Positions 9,094 through 17,652 of a DNA stretch of 64,000 nucleotides are shown one piece after another (positions within the stretch are counted from its first letter, which is position 1; every line of letters starts with the position of its first letter). The position numbers and the translations under genes were made by a program. Origin of the DNA: Duganella sp. CF402 (lineage in GTDB: Bacteria; Pseudomonadota; Gammaproteobacteria; Burkholderiales; Burkholderiaceae_D). The notes below the pieces were generated by a model. That model was not told the DNA's origin. It saw only the letters and a list, made by a program, of their open reading frames with translations, and made no database searches. The stretch spans positions 2,011,596-2,075,595 of the forward strand of contig NZ_FOBG01000001.1 of assembly GCF_900109645.1 (NCBI RefSeq), written 5' to 3'.

Positions 9094-9732
9094 TTGAAGC
9101 CGCGTATCCTGCTGGCCGACGACCACGCGATAATCCGCTACGGCTTGCGCATCTTGTTGGAAATGGCCGAGATGGAGGTGGTCGGCGAAGCCAGCGAAGG
9201 CCGGCAAGCGGTGGACATGGTGCAGGCACTGCAGCCGGATGCCGCCATTTTTGACCTCAGCATGCCTGGCTTGAATGGCATCGACGCCGTGGCTATCCTG
9301 CGCGATCGCTGCCCCGGCACCCGCATCCTGATCCTGTCGATGCACTCGAACTCCGAACATGTGCACCGTGCCTTGGCGGCAGGCGCCTCGGGCTACCTGC
9401 TGAAGGGTTCGGTGAGCGAGGAAATCGTGGCGGCGGTGCGCGCCGCGCTGGTAGGACGCCGCTACCTAAGCGGCGAGTTGGCGCACATGGAAGACAATCC
9501 GTCTATCGGCGCGGGCGATACCGGGCCGCTCGGGCGCTTGAGCGCACGCGAACGCCAGGTGTTGCAGTTGGTCGTGGAGGGCCACTCGAGCAGCCGCATC
9601 GCAGCGCTGGTACACCTGTCGCCCAAAAGCGTGGATACCTACCGCAGCCGTATCATGCAAAAGCTCGGCGTGCGGGACGTGACGGGACTGGTCAAGCTCG
9701 CCGTTGAGCACGGGCTTACGCCCGGAAGCTGA
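9094..9732 (+). CDS. NarL/FixJ-family response regulator (receiver + LuxR-type HTH)
   Basis: 212 residues. The receiver starts ILLADDHAIIRYGLRILLEM with the acidic pair and has the phospho-acceptor in AAIFDLSMPG near residue 54. The C-terminal LuxR-type HTH reads LSARERQVLQLVVEGHSSSRIAALVHLSPKSVDTYRSRIMQKLGV. The start is TTG at 9094, supported by GGAAG about five bases upstream; an upstream ATG at 9049 runs into a stop. A DegS/NarX-like kinase follows 42 bp downstream and is the obvious partner. The targets are unknown. Confidence 0.93.
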   Translation: MKPRILLADDHAIIRYGLRILLEMAEMEVVGEASEGRQAVDMVQALQPDAAIFDLSMPGLNGIDAVAILRDRCPGTRILILSMHSNSEHVHRALAAGASGYLLKGSVSEEIVAAVRAALVGRRYLSGELAHMEDNPSIGAGDTGPLGRLSARERQVLQLVVEGHSSSRIAALVHLSPKSVDTYRSRIMQKLGVRDVTGLVKLAVEHGLTPGS

Positions 9733-9774
9733 ACCCAGGGTCGCCCCAGCCATGCCTAACACGCAAAGCCCGAC

Positions 9775-11439
9775 ATGATCAACGATCCCGTACTGCAGAC
9801 TTGCATCGTAGGCGCGTTTATCACGCTGATCGCCAGCGCCATTAGCTCATATCTATGGCGCCAGGACCGCAGCGAGCGATACCTGCTGTTTTGGTCAGTG
9901 GCGTTCGCTGGCAGCAGTTTACGTTGGATGTTGCACTACCCTGCACGCGTCGACGAGCTGGCACGCAACCTGGAGGGTGCCGCATTCCCATTGCTGCTCT
10001 GGCTCCAGGTGTTGGGCTGCTATGCAATCCTGCCTGTCAGGAAGACGCCCCGCAAGGTGGCAACCTGGGCCACCAGCATCCTGTTCGCCATATACGAGGT
10101 GCAGACCATTGCGCACGGCCCGTCGCTCAATGTGGCATATATAATTTTCATCAGCGTCCTCGCATTCAGTGCCTACTGCATGTGGCGCGCCTGGCAGATT
10201 GAGCGCTTGAGCGGCTACGTGTTCGCCATCGGCTGCTTCATCTGGCAGGCTGTCATGGTGAGTGTGATGCTGAATTGGCTGGGACGCGCGACCTTCGACC
10301 ATATCATCCTGCCCCTGGTCTACAACACGGCGCTGATGCTCAGCATTGTGGTCATCGCGTTCCAGCGCCACCGGCGCAAACTGGAGGAGAGCGAGTCCAC
10401 GCTGCAGAAGATCTTTGACACGGCGCCCGCACCTATCATCATTACGCGCCCGCCCAACGGCGTCATCGAACGGGCCAATGCCGTTGCCTTCGACATGCTC
10501 GGGCTCACTGCGGGCTCGGCAATCGGCAGCAACGGTGTCGAGCAAGGACTGTGGCGAGACCTGGACGAGCGTCGGCAACTGTATGGCGAGCTGGCGGCTG
10601 GACGCCCTGTGCGCGGCCGCGAAATCGTGATCACCCGAGGCGATGTCATGCGCATTCTGAGCGTGAACGCCGATCGGCTGGAACTGGCCAGCGGAACGCG
10701 CTACATCTTTTCAACGTTCGACCTTACCCATTTGCGCCAGGCGGAAGACGCGCTGCGCTTCACCGCCAAAGAAATGCAGCAATTGTACGCGCGCCTGGCC
10801 AATGCCGTGGACCAGGAGCGGCGCGTCCTGCACGCCGAACTGCACGACCAGGTCGGCGCCAACCTGGCGGCACTGAACCTTGAGCTGGATATTTCCATTA
10901 GCTTGCTGGCGCGCGGAAAAATGGAGGAGCTGCGGTGCCACCTGCAGAGCGCGCGCGAAGTCGGCGCCGAAACCATCGTGATGGCACGCGACCTGATGGC
11001 TGAATTACGCCCGCCCGCGCTGGACGACTTCGGCCTGCTGGCCGGACTGCGCATCTTTGCCGAAGTGCTGTCCACCCGCTTCAGCCTGCGCATCGACGCC
11101 GACGGCTCGCCCCCGGAGCCACGCCCTGGCCCCGGGGTGGAAAACACATTGTTCCGCATCGCGCACGAGGCGGTCATGAATGCCGTGCGCCATGCCGCGG
11201 CAACGCGCATCACCATCAACATCGGGCAGCAGGCGGGACTGCTGACATTGCAGGTCAGTGACGACGGCTGCGGCTTCGATCCCGCTGCGCCCTGCGACAG
11301 TCCCGACCACTGGGGCCTGAAGACCATGCGGGAGCGGGCCAGGTCCATCGGCGCAACCTTGCATATCGATTCCGCGCCCGATACCGGCACCCGGGTAGGC
11401 GTCACGCTGGATACCGGCCAGCCCGCACCACCGCGTTAG
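9775..11439 (+). CDS. membrane sensor histidine kinase, HisKA_3 (NarX/DegS) type with PAS domain
   Basis: 554 residues. About seven hydrophobic segments fill residues 1-200, a PAS-like domain follows (TLQKIFDTAPAPIIITRPPNGV), then the HisKA_3 dimerisation helix with the phospho-His in RRVLHAELHDQVGANLAALN, and the ATPase domain with N-box FRIAHEAVMNAVRHA and G-box DDGCGFDP. This kinase type pairs with NarL-family regulators, like the gene just upstream. The membrane-integral sensor suggests a signal within or near the membrane. No specific ligand can be read from the sequence. Confidence 0.93.
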   Translation: MINDPVLQTCIVGAFITLIASAISSYLWRQDRSERYLLFWSVAFAGSSLRWMLHYPARVDELARNLEGAAFPLLLWLQVLGCYAILPVRKTPRKVATWATSILFAIYEVQTIAHGPSLNVAYIIFISVLAFSAYCMWRAWQIERLSGYVFAIGCFIWQAVMVSVMLNWLGRATFDHIILPLVYNTALMLSIVVIAFQRHRRKLEESESTLQKIFDTAPAPIIITRPPNGVIERANAVAFDMLGLTAGSAIGSNGVEQGLWRDLDERRQLYGELAAGRPVRGREIVITRGDVMRILSVNADRLELASGTRYIFSTFDLTHLRQAEDALRFTAKEMQQLYARLANAVDQERRVLHAELHDQVGANLAALNLELDISISLLARGKMEELRCHLQSAREVGAETIVMARDLMAELRPPALDDFGLLAGLRIFAEVLSTRFSLRIDADGSPPEPRPGPGVENTLFRIAHEAVMNAVRHAAATRITINIGQQAGLLTLQVSDDGCGFDPAAPCDSPDHWGLKTMRERARSIGATLHIDSAPDTGTRVGVTLDTGQPAPPR

Positions 11440-11497
11440 ACGGATATTTGTTTCTGTACAGAACTCCCGACAGCTAGCGGCGCCATTCCGGCGCATA

Positions 11498-11884
11498 GTG
11501 AGGGCTGTGAAGATCCTGATCATCGAAGATAACCGGCATATGCGGCGCATGCTCAGTGAGATGCTGGGCAGTGCGCTGGAGCCCCATACGGTGCACGAGG
11601 CCGCCGATGCGCACAGCGCTCTCATTCTATGCCGCGACCTGGCGCCGGAACTGGTGCTGATGGACGTCGACCTGCCCGACGCCAATGGGATGGCCCTGAC
11701 GACGACGATCAAGACGCTGCATCCCGGCGCCCGCGTGGTCATTTTATCGAGTCATCGCAACCAGGTTTATCAGGATGCAGCGCGCGCGGTGGGCGCCACC
11801 GCCTACGTCTTCAAGGATGAGATCCACGCCCGGCTGCTGCCGCTCCTGGCCGCCCTGCTGGCGGATCGTCCAGACCATATTTAA
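11498..11884 (+). CDS. single-domain (CheY-like) response regulator
   Basis: A 128-residue stand-alone receiver: KILIIEDNRHMRRMLSEML at the N-terminus, the phospho-acceptor in LVLMDVDLPDANGM, the conserved Thr/Ser strand VVILSSH, and Lys in AYVFKDEI. There is no output domain. The start is GTG at 11498 or GTG at 11507; neither has a strong Shine-Dalgarno site. It sits between the kinase and a chemoreceptor, 12 bp before the latter, so it may link the kinase to chemotaxis or relay phosphate. That coupling is inferred. Confidence 0.88.
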   Translation: MRAVKILIIEDNRHMRRMLSEMLGSALEPHTVHEAADAHSALILCRDLAPELVLMDVDLPDANGMALTTTIKTLHPGARVVILSSHRNQVYQDAARAVGATAYVFKDEIHARLLPLLAALLADRPDHI

Positions 11885-11896
11885 CCGGAGAGAAAA

Positions 11897-13672
11897 ATGC
11901 AAAGCTCTAGCATCAAAACAATGTTTGCCGCCACGCTGGCTGTCGTGCTGGGGATGGTTGCCATCCTGGGATTTGGCATACGCCAGCTCGGCACGGCCAA
12001 CGAAGCGGTGTCCAGGGCCAATCAATCACGTTACGCCTCCTACTTGCTGGCAGACGAAATGCGGCAAAGCTCCGACGATCTGACGCGCCTGGCGCGTACC
12101 TATGTGGTGTCGGGCGACCCGAAATGGGAACAGCAATATCTGGAGATACTGGCCATCCGAAACGGCAGCAAGCCCCGTCCCAAGGAGTATGAAAAGATCT
12201 ATTGGGACTTCCGGGCCGCCGATATCGATCCGGGCAAGGGCTACGAGGCGACAATTTCGCTGAACGATCTGATGAAACAAGCCGGCTTCACGGATGCCGA
12301 ATTCGCCAAGCTGAAGGAAGCAGGCGACAACTCGAACGACCTGGTCAAGACGGAAACCATCGCCATGAACCTGGTCAAGGGACACCAGGCCGATGGCCAG
12401 CAAGGGTCGCCCGATCTGGAGAAAGCGCGCAGCATGATGCACGATGCCGCCTATCACCGCAACAAAGCCAAGATCATGAAACCGGTCGATGAATTTCTGA
12501 GCATGCTGGACCATCGCACCCATGCTCAGATTCTGGTGGCGGAGACAGCCAAACAGCGCTGGTTCACCATCCTGATCGCGCTCGCGCTGCTGCTACTGGT
12601 CAGTGTGAGCGCCGCACTGCACTATGTCTACCGCCAGATCGCACGCTCGTTGCAGCATGCCGTCCAGCTGTCCGACACGATGGCCGCAGGCGACCTGTCG
12701 CTTGAAATCGAGGCCGAGGGCCCTGCCGAGGTGGCCAAACTGCTGCACGCGCTTAAAATCATGCACGCCAATTTCGTCAATGTGGTGAGCAAGGTCCGCA
12801 GCGGCTCCGAAGGCGTGTCGACCGCATCGAGCGAGATCGCGCAAGGCAATATGGACCTGAGCGCCCGCACCGAGGCCCAGGCCAGCGCCCTGGAGCAGAC
12901 CGCCGCTTCGATGGAAGAACTCAATTCGACGGTCAAACAGAATGCGGACAACGCCCGCCAGGCCAATCAGTTGGCGCAGAGCGCTTCCAACATCGCCAGC
13001 ACTGGGGGCGACGTGGTGTCGCAGGTGGTGCTCACCATGCAGGAAATCAGCCAGTCCAGCAACAAGATCGCCGACATCATTAGCGTCATCGACGGCATCG
13101 CGTTCCAGACCAATATCCTGGCGTTGAATGCCGCCGTGGAAGCGGCCCGCGCCGGTGAGCAGGGCCGCGGCTTCGCCGTGGTCGCCACCGAAGTGCGCAG
13201 CCTGGCCGGGCGCAGCGCCGAGGCGGCCAAGGAAATCAAGCAACTGATCAGCGATAGCGTCCAGCGGGTCGAACAAGGCAGTGCCTTGGCCGACACCGCC
13301 GGCAGCACCATGACCGACATCGTCGCCAGCATCAAGCGCGTGGCCGACATCATGGGCGAGATCAGTTCCGCCAGCATCGAGCAGAGTCAGGGCGTGGCCC
13401 AGGTGGGTGATGCCGTCACCGATATGGATACGGTGACCCAGCAAAATGCCGCACTGGTCGAGCAAATGGCCGCCGCTGCCGCTGGGCTCAAAATCCAGGC
13501 CAAGGAACTGGTCGATACCGTGGCGGTATTCAAGCTGGCGGCCAGCATCGGCGGCCAGCCTGCGCCGCGACTCGCCGCCAAGACAAGCGCGGCGCCGCGC
13601 AAGCAGCTGGCCACCGCGCGCCAGCCGGCCAAAACGCCGCAGCCGGCCACCGCCGACTGGGAGGAATTTTGA
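11897..13672 (+). CDS. methyl-accepting chemotaxis protein with C-terminal CheR-tether pentapeptide
   Basis: 591 residues. An N-terminal membrane anchor is followed by a long helical periplasmic domain ([20 protein letters not shown]), a second membrane helix near residues 217-238, a HAMP region, and the signalling hairpin with [20 protein letters not shown] and [17 protein letters not shown]. It ends in DWEEF, the xWxxF-type pentapeptide that tethers CheR/CheB in high-abundance receptors. GGAGAG precedes the ATG. A secreted Cache-domain protein is encoded convergently just downstream. The ligand is unknown. Confidence 0.94.
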   Translation: MQSSSIKTMFAATLAVVLGMVAILGFGIRQLGTANEAVSRANQSRYASYLLADEMRQSSDDLTRLARTYVVSGDPKWEQQYLEILAIRNGSKPRPKEYEKIYWDFRAADIDPGKGYEATISLNDLMKQAGFTDAEFAKLKEAGDNSNDLVKTETIAMNLVKGHQADGQQGSPDLEKARSMMHDAAYHRNKAKIMKPVDEFLSMLDHRTHAQILVAETAKQRWFTILIALALLLLVSVSAALHYVYRQIARSLQHAVQLSDTMAAGDLSLEIEAEGPAEVAKLLHALKIMHANFVNVVSKVRSGSEGVSTASSEIAQGNMDLSARTEAQASALEQTAASMEELNSTVKQNADNARQANQLAQSASNIASTGGDVVSQVVLTMQEISQSSNKIADIISVIDGIAFQTNILALNAAVEAARAGEQGRGFAVVATEVRSLAGRSAEAAKEIKQLISDSVQRVEQGSALADTAGSTMTDIVASIKRVADIMGEISSASIEQSQGVAQVGDAVTDMDTVTQQNAALVEQMAAAAAGLKIQAKELVDTVAVFKLAASIGGQPAPRLAAKTSAAPRKQLATARQPAKTPQPATADWEEF

Positions 13673-13793
13673 TGCCGGACGCAGCTATGTCGTCACCGGC
13701 AATCAGCGCTACCAGCGCGCCTTCCAGGATGTGCTGACCAGCACCTCGCTGGGCGACAGTTTGAACAGCTTCTCAGATTTGGCTTATTTGTAG
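13671..13793 (+). pseudogene. possible fragment of a second chemoreceptor ligand-binding domain
   Basis: Directly after, and overlapping, the receptor stop codon another frame reads [22 protein letters not shown] and stops at 13791-13793. This resembles the [23 protein letters not shown] segment of the receptor just upstream. It has no start or upstream part and runs into the convergent Cache gene. The likeliest reading is a leftover of a tandem receptor gene lost by deletion. The match is short, so this stays tentative. Confidence 0.35.
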
Positions 13794-14227
13794 AAACCCG
13801 AACCGACGATCAGGTCGCCCTGGCGTTCGATGTAGGATTTTTTATCCTGCATTTTTTGCGTGGCCGGGTTGGTCCATTTGTATTCGACCCAGCCGCTACC
13901 CTTGGTGGTGGCCAGGCTGACCATCTCTTTGTTGAAGTATTTACCGTCCATGTCCTTCACTTCGATCATGTCCTTGCCGACGGTGCGCGGGCTGCCGGGA
14001 TTGCACAGCATTTTGGCGTGGATGTCGTGCACGTAGACGTAGCTGCCGTTCGGACGGAAGCCCTTGGCCGGATCGGCAAAGTCGACACAGGCTTTGTCGA
14101 TGCCGTTGGCCTTGATGTAGGCCGAGGCTTTCTTGACCAGCGCCTGCGTGTCGTCTTCCGGCGTGGCGCTGGCCACGGCCATCATCCCGGCCAGCATGGC
14201 GAACGCTGCGATTTTTTTATACGTCAT
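13784..14227 (-). CDS. secreted single Cache-domain protein
   Basis: 147 residues starting at the ATG 14227 (MTYKKIAAFAMLAGMMAVASA, a signal peptide), with AAAGGAGAC an ideal distance upstream. The mature part has the features of a small Cache sensor domain: an alpha-helix LVKKASAYIKANG, then NGSYVYVHDIHAKMLCNPG, DMDGKYFNKEMV and a closing GDLIVGSGFYK. Such domains bind small carboxylates or amines and normally form part of receptors; here the domain is free in the periplasm. It lies head-to-head with a chemoreceptor and directly after the gallate minus arm, so it could be a soluble binding partner. That is inference. Confidence 0.82.
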   Translation of the reverse strand: MTYKKIAAFAMLAGMMAVASATPEDDTQALVKKASAYIKANGIDKACVDFADPAKGFRPNGSYVYVHDIHAKMLCNPGSPRTVGKDMIEVKDMDGKYFNKEMVSLATTKGSGWVEYKWTNPATQKMQDKKSYIERQGDLIVGSGFYK

Positions 14228-14691
14228 TTCTGTCTCCTTTGAGGGTTGTAAGAATACGGTCTGCTTCGATGCGCCAGTCGGCGCTGCGGGCAAAGGAACC
14301 GTCGCCTTTGCTGCCAAATCGTCCTGCTTCCGACAGGTCGGCCACCCACGCCTGACGCTCGGCGGTGCCGCGCGCCGACAATGGCGTCAAGCCCACATCG
14401 GCCACGGTGCGGGCGGATTCGCGCATTTCCTCGGCACGGCGGCGGCCATGCTCGATCACCATCGCCTCCAGTCCCTTGATCATCGCGCTGCGGCACGGCG
14501 GGATTGAGGTCATTATCGCACCTTCCACAAAGCGCGCGCCGGCGGCCTCGAGCGTCGCCCACAGGCTCGCCCAGCTTCAAGTCGACAACGCAAACAGCCA
14601 CAGTCTGGCGGCGCAAGTCCTCCGCCAGAATGCGGCCCACTTCACCGTAGCCCACCAGGCCTACGGTCCACTCCTTGGAGCGATAGTGCAT
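14217..14691 (-). pseudogene. decayed NAD-binding 6-phosphogluconate-dehydrogenase-like (DUF1932) oxidoreductase
   Basis: The frame from ATG 14691 begins WTVGLVGYGEVGRILAEDLR, a Rossmann NAD(P)-binding start, and holds to about residue 45 (VDLKLGE). The family resemblance then moves to another frame (ATLEAAGARFVEGAIMTSIP, CRSAMIKGLEAMV, HGRRRAEEMRESARTVADVG). These are blocks I know from DUF1932 oxidoreductases of about 290 residues, but here they are joined with the linking segments missing, leaving about 150 codons. The start overlaps the aldolase stop (TGATG), so it was once coupled to the gallate operon. Multiple deletions plus a frameshift make it non-functional. The family assignment is from memory. 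Confidence 0.65.
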
Positions 14692-15389
14692 CAGTCGATG
14701 TATTTGAGACCCGCCTGCTCCAGCGGACCGCGCATGTTGTACATGTCCAGACCCAGCACGCCCGCCGCCAGCTTGGCGCGCTTCTCGGCTTCCAGGTCTT
14801 CGCGCTTCTGCGCCACGGCAGCCACGCGCGCCACGTCGGCGGCCGGCACGATCACCACGCCGTCGTCATCTGCGATTACGGCGTCGCCGGGATTGACCAG
14901 CGCACCGGCGCATAGCACCGGAATGTTCACGGAGCCCAGCGTCGATTTGATGGTGCCTTTGGCGCTGATGTTCTTGCTCCACACCGGGAAGCCCATCTCG
15001 GTCAGGAAGCGCACATCGCGCACGCCGGCGTCGATGATCAGTGCTTTCGCGCCGCGCGCCTTGAAGCTGGTGGCCAGCAGGTCGCCGAAGTAGCCGTCGG
15101 TGCATTCGGCGGTGATGGCTGCCACCACCACGTCGCCAGGCTGGATCTGTTCCGCTACCACGTGCATCATCCAGTTATCGCCAGGGTGCAGCAGCACGGT
15201 GACGGCGGTGCCGGCTACCTGTGCGCCTGCGTAGACAGGACGCATATAAGGCTTCAGCAAGCCCACCCGGCCCATCGCTTCGTGCACGGTGGCGCTGCCG
15301 AACTGGCCGAGGTGCTCCACGTGTTCGCGCTCGGCGCGCACGATGTTGCGCTTTACGATGCCGAGTTGGTTAATCAATGGCGTAGTCAC
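14691..15389 (-). CDS. ligK: 4-carboxy-4-hydroxy-2-oxoadipate aldolase (RraA-like fold)
   Basis: 232 residues, the usual size for LigK/GalC/ProA aldolases. Family blocks include [39 protein letters not shown], the metal-site loop [14 protein letters not shown] and [17 protein letters not shown]. The enzyme splits 4-carboxy-4-hydroxy-2-oxoadipate into pyruvate and oxaloacetate and often also decarboxylates oxaloacetate. It overlaps the end of ligJ by 4 bp and performs the last step of the gallate pathway. Pseudomonas calls the same step galC. Confidence 0.95.
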   Translation of the reverse strand: MTTPLINQLGIVKRNIVRAEREHVEHLGQFGSATVHEAMGRVGLLKPYMRPVYAGAQVAGTAVTVLLHPGDNWMMHVVAEQIQPGDVVVAAITAECTDGYFGDLLATSFKARGAKALIIDAGVRDVRFLTEMGFPVWSKNISAKGTIKSTLGSVNIPVLCAGALVNPGDAVIADDDGVVIVPAADVARVAAVAQKREDLEAEKRAKLAAGVLGLDMYNMRGPLEQAGLKYID

Positions 15390-16411
15390 AGGCCCTTCTC
15401 CTTCAGTGCGCGGTCCAGGCGTGGGAATACGCGGCGCGCGTTGCGTTCAAAAATATCGGTGCGATCGTCGGCAGTCAGGTTGGCCGCTTCGATGTAGCGC
15501 TTGGTGTCGTCGTAGTAGTTGCCGGTCTCCGGATCGATGCCGCGCACGGCGCCGATCATCTCCGAGGCGAACAGCACGTTCTTGACCGGCATGACCTTGG
15601 TCAGCAGGTCGATGCCCGGCTGGTGGTAGACGCAGGTGTCGAAGAAGATGTTGTTCAGCAGGTGCTCGGTCAGCAGCGGCTTTTTCATTTCCTGCGCCAG
15701 GCCGCGGAATCGGCCCCAGTGGTATGGCACGGCGCCGCCGCCGTGCGGGATCAGGAATTTCAAGGTCGGGAAGTCCTTGAACAAATCGCTGGTCAGGCAT
15801 TGCATGAAGGCGGTGGTGTCGGCGTTCAGGTAGTGCGCACCGGTGGTGTGGAAGCACGCGTTGCAGCTGGTGCTGACGTGGATCATGGCGGGAATTTCGT
15901 ACTCCACCATTTTCTCGTAGATCGGATACCACGAGCGGTCCGACAGCGGCGGCGCGGTCCAATGGCCGCCCGACGGATCGGGATTGAGGTTGATGCCGAC
16001 CATGCCGTACTCTTTGACGCACTTTTCCAGTTCCGGAATGCTGGTCGCAGGATCGACGCCCGGCGATTGCGGCAGCATGGCCGCGCCGATGAAGTGGTCC
16101 GGGAACAGCTGCGCCACCCGCGCGCACAGCTCATTGCAGATAGCGGCCCACGTCGCGCTGGTGTTGAAGTCACCGATGTGATGCGCCATGAAGCTGGCGC
16201 GCGGCGAGAAGATGGTCAGGTCCGAGCCGCGCTCTTTCATCAGGCGAAGCTGGTTGGTTTCGATGGAGTCGCGCAGTTCGTCGTCGCTGATTTTCAGGTC
16301 AGCGACTTTCGGCCCGAGCTCCGGCGTGTTCAGGTTGGCGATCTGCTTGTTGCGCCATTCTTCCAGCGCTTTCGGCGCGGTGGTGTAGTGGCCGTGGCAG
16401 TCAATAATCAT
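15386..16411 (-). CDS. ligJ: 4-oxalomesaconate hydratase, amidohydrolase (LigJ) type
   Basis: 341 residues of the amidohydrolase superfamily: metal-binding start [58 protein letters not shown] and the closing [17 protein letters not shown], all typical of LigJ. It hydrates oxalomesaconate (keto or enol form) to 4-carboxy-4-hydroxy-2-oxoadipate. Gene order (galD, ligJ, ligK) follows pathway order. Pseudomonas putida uses an unrelated PIG-L-type enzyme (GalB) for this step, so the cluster combines Sphingobium/Comamonas-type and Pseudomonas-type parts. Confidence 0.95.
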   Translation of the reverse strand: MIIDCHGHYTTAPKALEEWRNKQIANLNTPELGPKVADLKISDDELRDSIETNQLRLMKERGSDLTIFSPRASFMAHHIGDFNTSATWAAICNELCARVAQLFPDHFIGAAMLPQSPGVDPATSIPELEKCVKEYGMVGINLNPDPSGGHWTAPPLSDRSWYPIYEKMVEYEIPAMIHVSTSCNACFHTTGAHYLNADTTAFMQCLTSDLFKDFPTLKFLIPHGGGAVPYHWGRFRGLAQEMKKPLLTEHLLNNIFFDTCVYHQPGIDLLTKVMPVKNVLFASEMIGAVRGIDPETGNYYDDTKRYIEAANLTADDRTDIFERNARRVFPRLDRALKEKGL

Positions 16412-16423
16412 GGATGGATCCTT

Positions 16424-17533
16424 TTAGAGGTGCGCGGGGACCAGCACTTCGCCCCGCATGATTGGACGGGCGGTACGCAGCAACGCGGCGCGTACGACCT
16501 GCCCTGATTGGTCGGTTTCCAGTTCGACGCTGAATTCGCCGGTGGGATGTTCGATCGAAAGCGCCTGGCACGCCGCGCTGCCCACGGCGGCGATGCCGTC
16601 GGCCACGGTGCCCGGCAGGACGCAGGCTGTGGCCACGGTCACAGCGGCCAGCACGCCGATGGAGTCGTGGCAGACGTGCGGAATGAAGCAGCGGGTGCTG
16701 ACTGCGCCGCCCTCGCGCGGCGGCGCGATGAGGCACATCTTCGGGTAGTTTTTGGCGGCGACGTCGCCAAGGCCCATCAGCGGGCCGGCGGCGAGACGCA
16801 GTGCTTCGAGGCGGGCCCGTAGTGCGTCGTTGGCGGTCAGCTCGGCGGCCGGCTCGTATCCGGTGATGCCAAAGGCGGAGGCACGCACCAGCACCATCGG
16901 CATGCCATTGTCGATCAGCGTGGCGTCGACTTCGAACGGCGAGGCGGCGGGTACGGTGATGCGGTCCAGCGTGCGGCCGGTGGGCAGCAGCGATGGGCAT
17001 ACAGAACCGGCGGTGTCGAGGAAATTGATGCTGATCGGCGCGGCCGAACCGGGCACGCCGTCGATGCGGGCGTCACCATCGTATTGCAGCTTGCCGCCCG
17101 GCGTTTGCACGGTGACGTCGCACTGCATATCGGTGTTCAGGGTAAGGATGCGCGCAGTGGTGGTGCCCTGCGCGATCGGCAGCAGCCCGCGTTCCAGCGC
17201 AAACGGCAGCACCGCCGCCAGCATATTGCCGCAGTTGGGCGTGACATCGACCGTGTCGTTATTCGGCTGTAGCTGGGCGAACAAAAAGTCCAGGTCCACG
17301 CCCGGCGTATGGCTGCGGCGTACGATGCCAACCTTGCTGGTCAGCGGGTGCGCGCCGCCCAGACCATCGATCTGGCGCGGATCGGGCGAGCCCATAGCCG
17401 CCAGCAGGAAGCGGTCGCGCGCGGCGCGGTCGGCCGGCAGGTCGGACTCGAGAAAAAACGGACCACGCGAGGTACCGCCGCGCATCAGCATGCAAGGCAC
17501 GGCGCGCTGGTCGGAAACGGGATGTAGGCTCAT
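16424..17533 (-). CDS. galD: 4-oxalomesaconate tautomerase (PrpF-like)
   Basis: 369 residues, PrpF/DAP-epimerase-like fold. The N-terminus PCMLMRGGTSRGPFFLESDLP and the blocks IDGLGGAHPLTSKVGIV, DVTPNCGNMLAAVLPFA and GLGDVAAKNYPKMCLIAPP match GalD/LigU. The active-site region around the NCGNM cysteine is intact. It interconverts the tautomers of 4-oxalomesaconate formed after ring cleavage of gallate, feeding the hydratase. It is the first gene of the minus arm, divergent from the LysR-type regulator, with about 120 bp of shared promoter DNA. Confidence 0.94.
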   Translation of the reverse strand: MSLHPVSDQRAVPCMLMRGGTSRGPFFLESDLPADRAARDRFLLAAMGSPDPRQIDGLGGAHPLTSKVGIVRRSHTPGVDLDFLFAQLQPNNDTVDVTPNCGNMLAAVLPFALERGLLPIAQGTTTARILTLNTDMQCDVTVQTPGGKLQYDGDARIDGVPGSAAPISINFLDTAGSVCPSLLPTGRTLDRITVPAASPFEVDATLIDNGMPMVLVRASAFGITGYEPAAELTANDALRARLEALRLAAGPLMGLGDVAAKNYPKMCLIAPPREGGAVSTRCFIPHVCHDSIGVLAAVTVATACVLPGTVADGIAAVGSAACQALSIEHPTGEFSVELETDQSGQVVRAALLRTARPIMRGEVLVPAHL

Positions 17534-17604
17534 GGTGGCGGATGTCTGTGCAGTGTGAATGCCACCAGTATCCGCGTCAGCCTCATTTGCGTGGTTGCGT
17601 TGTA

Positions 17605-17638
17605 GGCTGTGATTTGTTCTAATCTGCTTATTGCAGCC
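17605..17638. promoter_or_regulatory. inverted repeat in galD-regulator divergent promoter
   Basis: GGCTGTGAT at 17605-17613 is matched in opposite sense, seven of nine positions, by ATTGCAGCC at 17630-17638. The repeat ends 14 bp before the regulator start codon. It is a reasonable autoregulatory or shared operator for the two-HTH LysR protein, but no binding is shown. Confidence 0.35.
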
Positions 17639-17652
17639 TTAAAACCCTCACC

